Shown here: in pieces, positions 25,017 to 33,199 of the stretch | Numbering within the stretch: the stretch's first letter is position 1 | How the letters are laid out: the number at the start of each line of letters is the position of its first letter | DNA from: Paludibacteraceae bacterium | GTDB lineage: Bacteria; Bacteroidota; Bacteroidia; Bacteroidales; Paludibacteraceae | Length of the DNA stretch: 63,789 bases | Direction: 5' to 3' | Assembly: GCA_024399965.1 (NCBI GenBank) | Contig: JAKSNJ010000010.1 | Span: 1-63,789 of the forward strand | Made by a program: the position numbers and the translations under genes | The notes under the pieces: generated by a model | The model's database searches: none | What the model saw: the letters and a program-made list of their open reading frames with translations, nothing else | Told to the model about the DNA's origin: nothing

Positions 25017-25823
25017 ATGAGCACGTTTATGACACGTACATTATCGGCATGCGTTTATGCTGGATTGGTGATAAGTTCCATTTTGGTACATCCGTACTAT
25101 TTCGGAGTTGTCTTTTTGGTGCTATCGTTGCTGACGATACGCGAGTTTATGCACCTGATGCAGTGCAGTGTAGTACAAACCGCCTTGTCGATGGTATTGG
25201 GCGCAGTACTATTTGCTGCATATTTTTGCAATGGTGGCCTGACGACCCTGCTCAGCCAAACCGTATATGGCGGTTTGCTTATAGTGGCATTAATCCTTGA
25301 GTTATTCCTAAAAGCGGAAAATCCTATTCATAATTGGGGCAATGTCTTAGTAAGTCAAGCTATGATTGCGTTGCCGTTCGCTATGATGAATGGGGTAATG
25401 AGTTATGGTAAATATATTCTCTTATCCTTATTCATTTTGATTTGGCTCAATGACTCGGGCGCCTATATCATCGGTTGCTCTACGGCAAAGCGCAAGAATG
25501 GAAATCATAAGATGTTTCCACGTGTAAGTCCCAAAAAGAGTTGGGAGGGGTTGATAGGTGGTGTAGTAGTTGCTCTATTGGGCAGTTGGGTACTGACAAT
25601 AGTCGGTTGGCTGCCGAATATAAGTTTTGCACTGGCATTTGCCCTCTTCGTCAGCGGTTTTGGTACGTTAGGTGACTTGATGGAAAGTATATTCAAACGG
25701 ACAATAGGAGTCAAAGATTCAGGAAATTTGATGCCCGGTCATGGTGGCGCTTTGGATCGCTTTGATAGTTTGCTATTGGCTACCCCGGCTATTTATTTCT
25801 TACTTCTTTGTTGGCCGGCTTGA
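25017..25823 (+). CDS. cdsA: Phosphatidate cytidylyltransferase
   Basis: A 268-residue inner-membrane enzyme that makes CDP-diacylglycerol from phosphatidate and CTP, the branch point of phospholipid synthesis. It has about seven hydrophobic segments and the full CDP-DG synthase signature near the C-terminus (SIFKRTIGVKDSGNLMPGHG, then GALDRFD). SPKKSWEGLIGG is the second conserved block. Its last 35 bp overlap, head to head at the 3' ends, with the TraB/GumN-like gene on the other strand. Confidence 0.95.
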   Translation: MSTFMTRTLSACVYAGLVISSILVHPYYFGVVFLVLSLLTIREFMHLMQCSVVQTALSMVLGAVLFAAYFCNGGLTTLLSQTVYGGLLIVALILELFLKAENPIHNWGNVLVSQAMIALPFAMMNGVMSYGKYILLSLFILIWLNDSGAYIIGCSTAKRKNGNHKMFPRVSPKKSWEGLIGGVVVALLGSWVLTIVGWLPNISFALAFALFVSGFGTLGDLMESIFKRTIGVKDSGNLMPGHGGALDRFDSLLLATPAIYFLLLCWPA

Positions 25824-26670
25824 CTTTATAACCGGCAGCACGCAATTGTGCCAATAGTCCCTTATCGCCTCCTAAGTAGATGCAGTTAAGGGTAATAAAA
25901 GCACCGCCTTGCTTGAGATATAAGTCGAGGCGTTTGGTCCATTCTTTATTGCGTTGGGCATATACTTGATAGTCAGAATAGGAGATAGAAGTCGTATTGT
26001 CGGGACTGGTGATTTGATACGCTATATCGGCAAGTAGTCCATTGCGATACATAGTTTGTATCGTGCGCTCCTGACGGACCTCCTGTTCAGGGTAGTCAAT
26101 GACATGCTTTAGGTCCTTACATTGCTGATGAAAGGGCTCGCGGTCAAACAGCATATACATCGTTTCGCCTACCTTATCCAAACCATAAATAGGCATATCT
26201 TTTTCTTGCGCAATGAGTTCAAAGAACGATTCCATCGAGCGTTCCTCATCATAGTTAAGCCACTGCCGAAAGAGTTCAGTGCGATAGAGTTCGGTCAGGT
26301 AAGACGGTTTCATACGGCACAACTTATCCAAACCCATGTGCAGGGTCAGCAGCATGGATTGGTTAATCAATTGATAGTCTGCATCGGAATAAAAATCAGT
26401 CAGCTTGACAGAGTCGGGTAGTACGGCTGCTTGACGAAGAGCGTTGATGGCCTCATAATCCTGCATGGTGAATTCGGTAATGACTTTATCGCAACACCCA
26501 AAATAACTGAATAAATTGGGGATAGTGTCTAAGAACTGCCTATCTACCATACGGTTGGTAGCCAAAATATAGGATTGGGCTTTGCTTCCATTGCCCGATA
26601 CCTCATAAATCAATTGTGCCGAGGTGGTGACAGGCAAGAGTAACAGTAATAGATATAGTCTGCGTTTCAT
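25789..26670 (-). CDS. TraB/GumN-like protein lacking the family histidines
   Basis: A 293-residue protein with a signal peptide (MKRRLYLLLLLLPVTTSA). The C-terminal GGDKGLLAQLRAAGYKVKPA and the overall layout are those of the TraB/GumN (TIKI-type) family, whose members carry GxxH-type metal motifs. Here the first motif position reads YILATNRMV and the second reads TLNCIYLGG, so both histidines appear to be missing. It may be a non-catalytic relative. It overlaps the upstream TPR gene by 4 bp and cdsA by 35 bp (convergent). Confidence 0.65.
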   Translation of the reverse strand: MKRRLYLLLLLLPVTTSAQLIYEVSGNGSKAQSYILATNRMVDRQFLDTIPNLFSYFGCCDKVITEFTMQDYEAINALRQAAVLPDSVKLTDFYSDADYQLINQSMLLTLHMGLDKLCRMKPSYLTELYRTELFRQWLNYDEERSMESFFELIAQEKDMPIYGLDKVGETMYMLFDREPFHQQCKDLKHVIDYPEQEVRQERTIQTMYRNGLLADIAYQITSPDNTTSISYSDYQVYAQRNKEWTKRLDLYLKQGGAFITLNCIYLGGDKGLLAQLRAAGYKVKPANKEVRNK

Positions 26671-28517
26671 TTAAACCGTGTGATTAAGTTATACGCCTGA
26701 TAGATTCCCAATTCACCGGCGCGACTCAAGTCTTCTAACCCGTGCTCAATGTCGTCTAAATAGATATATGTCAGTCCGCGATTGAAATATGCTTCTGCAA
26801 AATCAGAGTCTGCTTCAATGGCTTGTGTGTAATGTGCTATAGCGGCTTGAAAATCTTTTTGCTGGCACAGCATGTTCGCTTTGTTGTAGTAGGCAAATCC
26901 AAAGTCGGGGAGGTGCTGGGTAACATAGTCATAATCGCGCAGCATAATCTCGAAGTCCATTTCGTATTTTGCTGTATTATCTACATCGCCTGTAGCACGT
27001 TGGTATTCAATCTGTTTATACCGCCAATTGGCGCGTAAGAAGTGAGCAAAGATAAGTGACGGATCCAGCAGAATAGCTTTGGTGCAATCGTCAGTGGCTG
27101 AAGTGTAGTCTTGTACTAACGCAAACTCAATGGCACGTGCCAAATAGAGTGCAGCACCCCGCTGAATAGACTCTGTCGATTGAGAGAAAGAGTAACGTCC
27201 TTCAAAGTTGTCAATTTGAGGAGTTAGACGATTGATTTGCTCGAAATGTTGATTAACCATATCCGCCGTAAGGGGTATTTCCTGTGGTGTAAACTGCAAC
27301 GGTGAAGGTAATAACCCCAAGCGATTGTATTGCTGAACGGTATAGTGGAAATAGTTGGTACGGCGTAGTGACTGTGGTTGCACATAGTAGGTAAGTGCTA
27401 TATTGGGCTCGTTGATAACATCTGCGTAACGATTCTGTACCGAACCACGTGATTGAGAAGTGTATTTCTCTTCGTCGGGGTTGGCAGTTTGGTTTTGTGC
27501 CGTGCGTGACGAGAACTCCTTACGACGGTCGCGTTTTGGTGGCTGATAAGACTTGGCCTGCTCACGCATATATTTCTCGTCAATGGGTTTGCGTGCAATG
27601 ATAGCGTCCAGAATGAACTTGGGGTATTTGTCCGGCGCTAAATCTCCGGCACGGCGAAAATCTTCTTCTGCCCGATTATAGTCTCCTACCTGTTGGCGCA
27701 AGACACCTCGATTGAAGTGACTATGTGCATCATTGGGCTCTAATTCTACCGCCATATCCATGTCCGCTAAGGCCCCACGGAAATTATTGCGTCGGTGGTA
27801 GAGAATACTGCGATTGACGTAGTCACCTGCCCATTTAGACCCTAAGGTAATGGCTTTGGTTAGGTTGGCTAAAGCTTCGTCCTCGTTGCCTAACTGCATA
27901 TTAATTAGACCCAAGGCCGACCAGTTGCCCGAATTATAGGCCTCCAACTCAGTTGCTTTGACAAAGCAATCTCGGGCAGAAAGAGTGTCTTTTTTGTTTA
28001 GGTAAACAACTCCTTTCTCAAAGTGTATGTTAGCCGCATCCGGCTCTTTGCGCAAGAGCAAGTCTAAATCTGTAATGGCCTCATCGTAATGCTCCATAGC
28101 ACTGCGCACATCGGCACGAAGTAGGGTATAGGTCTTATTTTCAGGCGAATAGACCAACGCTTGCGTAAAATCTTGTTCCGCTGCTTCGTAGTCATGTAGC
28201 ATACGTTGCACATACCCCCGTGTATAGTATGCACCCGGATTAAAGGGATTGCGCTCGATAGCTGCGTTCAGGTCCTTGAGGGCACCTTGATAGTCCGAAA
28301 GTTGAATTTTGGCTATGGCGCGTAGGTGGTAGGGCTCCGCAATATAGGGTTTGAGTTTAATGACCTGATTGAAATACTGAATAGAAAGTACGTAGTCGTC
28401 AAAATACAAAGCATTGCGCCCGATAGCTGTGATACGGTCGGTATTCAACTGAGCAATGCACAATGCACAATGCACAATGCACAAAGTGGATAGTATGAAT
28501 CTACGAACTTTCAACAC
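26667..28517 (-). CDS. Secreted multi-TPR protein
   Basis: A 616-residue protein with about eight to ten tetratricopeptide repeats in residues 25-290 and a further set in 450-616 (for example AYYTRGYVQRMLHDYEAAEQ and EAYFNRGLTYIYLDDIEHGL). Between them is a basic, glutamine-rich linker. The hydrophobic signal region STLCIVHCALCIAQ is encoded by a GCACAAT heptad array, an unusual origin for a signal peptide. The start is probably GTG 28517 (or TTG 28514), just past a CTCTAAA array. Likely periplasmic scaffold; partners unknown. Confidence 0.8.
   Translation of the reverse strand: MLKVRRFILSTLCIVHCALCIAQLNTDRITAIGRNALYFDDYVLSIQYFNQVIKLKPYIAEPYHLRAIAKIQLSDYQGALKDLNAAIERNPFNPGAYYTRGYVQRMLHDYEAAEQDFTQALVYSPENKTYTLLRADVRSAMEHYDEAITDLDLLLRKEPDAANIHFEKGVVYLNKKDTLSARDCFVKATELEAYNSGNWSALGLINMQLGNEDEALANLTKAITLGSKWAGDYVNRSILYHRRNNFRGALADMDMAVELEPNDAHSHFNRGVLRQQVGDYNRAEEDFRRAGDLAPDKYPKFILDAIIARKPIDEKYMREQAKSYQPPKRDRRKEFSSRTAQNQTANPDEEKYTSQSRGSVQNRYADVINEPNIALTYYVQPQSLRRTNYFHYTVQQYNRLGLLPSPLQFTPQEIPLTADMVNQHFEQINRLTPQIDNFEGRYSFSQSTESIQRGAALYLARAIEFALVQDYTSATDDCTKAILLDPSLIFAHFLRANWRYKQIEYQRATGDVDNTAKYEMDFEIMLRDYDYVTQHLPDFGFAYYNKANMLCQQKDFQAAIAHYTQAIEADSDFAEAYFNRGLTYIYLDDIEHGLEDLSRAGELGIYQAYNLITRFK
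28458..28485. repeat. GCACAAT heptad array encoding a signal peptide
   Basis: Four tandem heptads GCACAAT (the last GCACAAA). On the coding (minus) strand the repeat spells LCIVHCALCIA, the hydrophobic core and cleavage region of the signal peptide of the TPR protein. Related heptads occur within cinA. Confidence 0.85.
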
Positions 28518-28560
28518 CTCTAAACTCTAAACTGTAGGCACATAGTGCCGTCCTCTAAAC
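28518..28560. repeat. CTCTAAA heptads plus mini-hairpin
   Basis: Two CTCTAAA heptads (28518-28531), then GTAG, a hairpin GGCAC-ATA-GTGCC (28537-28549) and GTCCTCTAAAC (28550-28560). The stem differs from the one at 15005-15019 but is again perfect. It fills the whole gap between PBP1A and the TPR gene. Confidence 0.8.
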
Positions 28561-30828
28561 TTATTTACATCCTGCATTGGGGTCAAACCATTCGGGAATA
28601 TCGAACGTGGCATTGGAACTATACCCCAAATCAGGGTCATTATATACCTTTTGCATAAATAGTCCGTAGATAGGTAGGGCAGTACGGGCACCTTGTCCCT
28701 TGTCCATGCTATCAAAGTGAATAGAACGGTCTTCACCACCGACCCAGCATCCGGCTACTAATTCAGGTGTGAAGCCGACAAACCAACCATCAGAGTGATT
28801 TTGTGACGTACCCGTTTTACCTCCCATCGGCATATATAACTGATATTGACTGCCGCGCAACCGCATACCTGTACCTTCGGTAATCACTTTTTGCAGCATG
28901 TGAATCATCTTGTAGGAAGTGATTTCGCTGATAACCTCATTGGATTTAGGAGCAAAGGTGGCAATGGTGTTGCCATTGTTGTCTTCAATGCGTGTAACAT
29001 AGAGCGGTTCGGTACGAATACCCTTGTTAGCAAAAGCCGTATAAGCATCTACCATCTCTTCCACGCTGACATCGCACGTACCTAAACACATACTGACCAC
29101 AGGGTCTATTTGACCTTTTATGCCAAATGAGTGCATCAGTTTGGCTAATTGCTCAGGTGTAAACAGGGACATCAAATATGCCGTAATCCAGTTGCTGGAT
29201 TTCTTTAGTCCCCAAGTCAAACTGACCATCTCACCAACCTGCTCGGCGTGTGCATCTTTCGGTGTCCAATGTTTGCCATTGGCGTCAATAAGCGTGTAGG
29301 GGACGTTTTTGACTGTTTCGCAGGGCCACATACCTTCGTCCATCGCCAGTGTGTAGAGGTAGGGCTTAACAGTAGAACCAATTTGACGGCGGCCTTGCGT
29401 TGCTTGGTCAAATTGGAAATGCGAGAAGTCAGGTCCTCCTACGTAGGCCTTGACATGTCCTGTATGTGGGTCAATGGCCATAAAGCCACAACGTAAGAAA
29501 TACTTGAGCCAACGAACGGAATCTAACGGCGTCATCATTGTATCCTTGATGCCGTCGTAACTGAAGACCTGCATTTCGATTGGTGTATTAAAGGCCTTGT
29601 CTATTTCCTCGGCAGTACATCCGGCTTTCTTCATGTTGCGATATCGGTCGGTTTGGCGCATAGAACGGCGCATAATGCCATCTATCTCCTCTTGACTCAA
29701 GTCGCGTGAGAATGGTGCATAACTGCGGTTTTTCTTCTCGGCAAAGAACTGCTCCTGTTTGAAAACCATGTGTTCGTGAACGGCATCTTCCGCATACTGC
29801 TGCATACGGGAATCGATGGTGGTGTAAACGCGCAAGCCGTCTTGATAGATGTCATAGTGACTGCCGTCGGGCTTGGTGTTCTTGTTGCAGAAACCGTACA
29901 ACGGATTTTCGTCCCATTGCTGGCGGTCGATGACATATTGCTGCTTATTCCACTCGGGATAGTTGCTTTCTTTGGGTTCTTTGGTTGTCAGTACCAAACG
30001 CAGATACTCGCGGAAATAGGGGGCTAAGCCCTGCTTGTGGTCCACCGAACGATACTTGAGTTCCAATGGGAGTTGCTTGAGTGAGTCACATTGCTCCTGT
30101 GTGATATAATCGTATTTGCACATTTGGTTGAGCACGGTGTTACGGCGATTCCACGTTAGTTCGTTACGGCGTACAGGATTGTAATAGGCAGGATTCTTGC
30201 ACATGCCCACCAAAGTGGCTGCTTCCTCTATTTTGAGGTCTTTAGGCGTAGTGGAGAAATAAACCTGTGCAGCCGATTTGATACCAACAGCGTTGTACAG
30301 GAAGTCAAATTGGTTGAGGTACATCAGCAAAATCTCGTCTTTGGAATACAGCCGCTCTAATTGGGTGGCAATAACCCATTCAATCGGCTTTTGCATAGCG
30401 CGCATAAAGATATTATGTGCCCTTGGTGACCACAATTGTTTGGCAAGTTGTTGTGTAATCGTACTGCCACCACCTGCAGCACCCATCGTCAAGATAGCAC
30501 GGAAGAGGGACTTGGTATCTATGCCCGTGTGCTGATAGAAACGCACGTCTTCGGTGGCAATCAGGGCATTAACAAGGTCCGGCGAGAGGTCTGCATATTG
30601 CACACCGACACGGTTTTCCTGACGATAATAGCGCCCCAAAGACTGCATATCCGACGAAAAGACTTCTGTGGCGTATTTGTTTTTGGGGTTTTGCAATTCC
30701 TCCAGCGGAGGTAAATAACCGAGCCAACCCTTGGCAATCATCCAAAAAATAAATACTACCAACACACATCCGGCGGCAAAAATCCCCCAGAACCATTTTA
30801 AGAATTGTTTGCGAAAATCTGTTTTCAT
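28561..30828 (-). CDS. Penicillin-binding protein 1A (bifunctional)
   Basis: A 755-residue class A penicillin-binding protein that polymerises and crosslinks peptidoglycan. Order: N-terminal membrane anchor (about 12-38), glycosyltransferase domain (EDVRFYQHTGID, GGSTITQQLAKQL), then transpeptidase domain with STVKPY (SxxK serine), SSN (KSSNWIT) and KTGTSQ. It starts at ATG 30828, an ATGA overlap with hemW; the longer frame would overlap hemW by 25 bp. It is the mrcA/ponA equivalent. No other wall-synthesis gene is adjacent. Confidence 0.93.
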   Translation of the reverse strand: MKTDFRKQFLKWFWGIFAAGCVLVVFIFWMIAKGWLGYLPPLEELQNPKNKYATEVFSSDMQSLGRYYRQENRVGVQYADLSPDLVNALIATEDVRFYQHTGIDTKSLFRAILTMGAAGGGSTITQQLAKQLWSPRAHNIFMRAMQKPIEWVIATQLERLYSKDEILLMYLNQFDFLYNAVGIKSAAQVYFSTTPKDLKIEEAATLVGMCKNPAYYNPVRRNELTWNRRNTVLNQMCKYDYITQEQCDSLKQLPLELKYRSVDHKQGLAPYFREYLRLVLTTKEPKESNYPEWNKQQYVIDRQQWDENPLYGFCNKNTKPDGSHYDIYQDGLRVYTTIDSRMQQYAEDAVHEHMVFKQEQFFAEKKNRSYAPFSRDLSQEEIDGIMRRSMRQTDRYRNMKKAGCTAEEIDKAFNTPIEMQVFSYDGIKDTMMTPLDSVRWLKYFLRCGFMAIDPHTGHVKAYVGGPDFSHFQFDQATQGRRQIGSTVKPYLYTLAMDEGMWPCETVKNVPYTLIDANGKHWTPKDAHAEQVGEMVSLTWGLKKSSNWITAYLMSLFTPEQLAKLMHSFGIKGQIDPVVSMCLGTCDVSVEEMVDAYTAFANKGIRTEPLYVTRIEDNNGNTIATFAPKSNEVISEITSYKMIHMLQKVITEGTGMRLRGSQYQLYMPMGGKTGTSQNHSDGWFVGFTPELVAGCWVGGEDRSIHFDSMDKGQGARTALPIYGLFMQKVYNDPDLGYSSNATFDIPEWFDPNAGCK

Positions 30829-31895
30829 ATTAAGTTTTCTATTATGCAATTTAGTAGATTAAGTCCGTCTATTGTGGCAATAATCCGTTGCCCGTCCTGA
30901 CGCAATAGACCCTGTTGTATATACTGATTAACTTTATCGCGCTTGGACGCTACGTCTTGACAATCAATTCCTTCCATTGTACGTAGCCCCAACATGATAC
31001 GTTCCATGTGCTTTTGCTCATCGGTCAATTGTTCCGATTCACGCACCAATGTGCCATTTTTCACGCCGTCCATATATTCACTTAAATCAGATGGATTCCA
31101 AGAACGTGTTTGCCCGTCGTAACTATGTGCACCTGCACCTAAGCCGATATAAGGAGTGTCGTTCCAATAATTGCTGTTGTGACGGCTTCTATAGCCCGGC
31201 AGAGCAAAATTGCTGACTTCATAGTGCTCGTAGCCGTGCCGTGCCAACACTTTGCACAGGTAACGATACATGCGATTTTGTAAGTTTTCACTTGCAGCAC
31301 GGAATTCACCATTTTTCAGCATATTGCATAGGGGCGTGCCTTCCTCGTAGGTGAGGCAGTAGCACGATATATGCTGTACACCTAAACGGAGGGCTTTCTT
31401 GATGTCCATTGCCCATTGGAGCATGTTTTGTCGGGGTAGGGCATACATCAGGTCGATACTGATATTGTCAAAGCCGGCTTTTTGTGCCCAGAGCACAACT
31501 TGTCGGGCTTGTTTGGCTGTGTGACGACGTCCAATAAAACGCAGCAGAGGATTGTGAAAAGATTGAATACCAATACTTAAGCGGTTAATACCGGCTTGAC
31601 GGAGAGCAATGAGTTTATCCAAGGTTAAGTCACCCGGATTGGCTTCCATCGTAATCTCTTGGGTATCAGCAGTGGCAATGGCTTGGACAAGACGCTGAAT
31701 ATCTGCCACCTCTAACATGGAGGGAGTTCCGCCACCCAAATAAAGTGTTTGGGAAGTTTGATGCGGGTATGATGCCCACTCGGTCAATAGGGTATCTACA
31801 TAGTCATGCCTTTTCTCCAATTCCGTAGTGGAGAAAAAGTCGCAGTATTTGCAACGAGTCTGACAGAAAGGAATATGAATATAAATGCTCTGCAT
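30825..31895 (-). CDS. hemW: Radical SAM heme chaperone HemW
   Basis: A 356-residue radical SAM protein of the HemN/HemW group. The cluster motif CQTRCKYC is near residue 14, followed by YLGGGTPSML and NRLSIGIQSF. Members with this short form are heme chaperones (HemW) and not true coproporphyrinogen dehydrogenases. ATG 31895 is preferred over the upstream TTG (31907), which lies within a heptad repeat. The neighbours rarA and recN upstream suggest a housekeeping transcript. Confidence 0.9.
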   Translation of the reverse strand: MQSIYIHIPFCQTRCKYCDFFSTTELEKRHDYVDTLLTEWASYPHQTSQTLYLGGGTPSMLEVADIQRLVQAIATADTQEITMEANPGDLTLDKLIALRQAGINRLSIGIQSFHNPLLRFIGRRHTAKQARQVVLWAQKAGFDNISIDLMYALPRQNMLQWAMDIKKALRLGVQHISCYCLTYEEGTPLCNMLKNGEFRAASENLQNRMYRYLCKVLARHGYEHYEVSNFALPGYRSRHNSNYWNDTPYIGLGAGAHSYDGQTRSWNPSDLSEYMDGVKNGTLVRESEQLTDEQKHMERIMLGLRTMEGIDCQDVASKRDKVNQYIQQGLLRQDGQRIIATIDGLNLLNCIIENLI

Positions 31896-31900
31896 ATTAA

Positions 31901-31935
31901 TTCTCAATTCTCAGTTATCAATTATCAATTCTCCC
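31901..31935. repeat. Heptad array between rarA and hemW
   Basis: Five heptads on the plus strand: TTCTCAA, TTCTCAG, TTATCAA, TTATCAA, TTCTCCC. In gene sense it is TTGA-type heptads ending 5 nt before the hemW ATG, and it contains the rarA stop codon. The same heptads precede the phosphopantetheinyl transferase gene in the same way. Confidence 0.85.
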
Positions 31936-33199
31936 AAAGGTGTTTCATCCAATCCGCTAATTTTTGCTCCTGCGGACTACCTTGAGGAATCCAAAACTGG
32001 TGTCCTTGCAACTCGTCCGGCATGTACTGCTGCTGAACGAAATGATTGGGGAAATCGTGCGCATATTGGTAGCCATCGTGGTAACCCAATTCTTCCATCA
32101 GTTTGGTAGAAGCGTTGCGAAGATGTAGAGGAACGGGTAAGTTGCCTGTATTCTCTACCTCTCGTAAGGCATTGTCAATGGCAAGGTAGGCAGAATTGGA
32201 CTTCTGTGAAGTCGCTAAATAAACAGTTGCCATTGCCAGAGGAATACGTCCTTCGGGCCAACCTATCTTGGTGAGCGTATCAAAGCAGGCGTTGGCTACC
32301 AATAGGGCATTGGGGTTGGCAAGACCAATATCTTCGGACGCAGAAATGACCAAACGACGCGCAATAAACTTGGGGTCCTCGCCGGCTGCTACCATTCGTG
32401 CCAACCAATAAATAGCGGCATCGGGGTCACTACCTCGAATGGATTTGATAAACGCGGAAATGATGTCGTAGTGCAGTTCGCCGTCCTTGTCGTACGCTAC
32501 GGGATTTTGCTGCAGTTGCTTGGTTACTGTTTCGTTATCAATGACTTTGACACCTGAGTTAGTTACCAATTCGATGATGTTGAGCAGTTTACGAGCATCA
32601 CCACCACTATAGCGCAAGATGGCTTCGGTTTCACTGACATGAATACCCATCTGCCGAATTGTTTCATCTTGCTCTAAGGCACGCTGTAGCAGTTCTAAGA
32701 GGTCCTCTTTGCCCAATGGCTGGAGAACATATATCTGGCACCGGCTCAATAGCGGATTAATCACCTCAAAAGATGGATTCTCGGTGGTGGCACCAATGAG
32801 TGTAATAGTGCCATCTTCGACTGCCCCTAATAAACTGTCCTGCTGAGATTTGCTGAATCGGTGTATCTCGTCGATAAAGAGAATAGGACTACGTTTGTCG
32901 GCTACTGCAAATAAGCCGTTATTTAATTGTGCTTCCCGTTTGGCCTTGTCAATGACTTCTCGCACCTCTTTGACACCGCTGGTGACAGCACTTAAGGTGT
33001 AGAACGAACGTTGTAACTCATGGGCAATGATACGCGCCAAAGTGGTCTTACCCACACCCGGGGGACCCCATAAGATGAATGAAGAAAGGTTGCCGCTTTC
33101 AATCATCTGGCGCAAGATAGCACCTTGACCAACCAAGTGCTTTTGACCTATATATTCGTTGAGCGTTTTGGGACGCAATCGTTCTGCTAAAGGTAACAT
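31925..33199 (-). CDS. rarA: Replication-associated recombination protein A (RarA/MgsA)
   Basis: A 424-residue AAA+ ATPase acting at stalled replication forks. N-terminal motif LAERLRPKTLNEYIGQKHLVG is diagnostic; Walker A is GPPGVGKTT, Walker B is ILFIDEIHRF, and the sensor region is GATTENPSFEV. The C-terminal part (LGYHDGYQYAHDFPN) is also conserved. It starts directly at the recN stop codon (no gap) and ends in a heptad array before hemW. Confidence 0.95.
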   Translation of the reverse strand: MLPLAERLRPKTLNEYIGQKHLVGQGAILRQMIESGNLSSFILWGPPGVGKTTLARIIAHELQRSFYTLSAVTSGVKEVREVIDKAKREAQLNNGLFAVADKRSPILFIDEIHRFSKSQQDSLLGAVEDGTITLIGATTENPSFEVINPLLSRCQIYVLQPLGKEDLLELLQRALEQDETIRQMGIHVSETEAILRYSGGDARKLLNIIELVTNSGVKVIDNETVTKQLQQNPVAYDKDGELHYDIISAFIKSIRGSDPDAAIYWLARMVAAGEDPKFIARRLVISASEDIGLANPNALLVANACFDTLTKIGWPEGRIPLAMATVYLATSQKSNSAYLAIDNALREVENTGNLPVPLHLRNASTKLMEELGYHDGYQYAHDFPNHFVQQQYMPDELQGHQFWIPQGSPQEQKLADWMKHLWEN

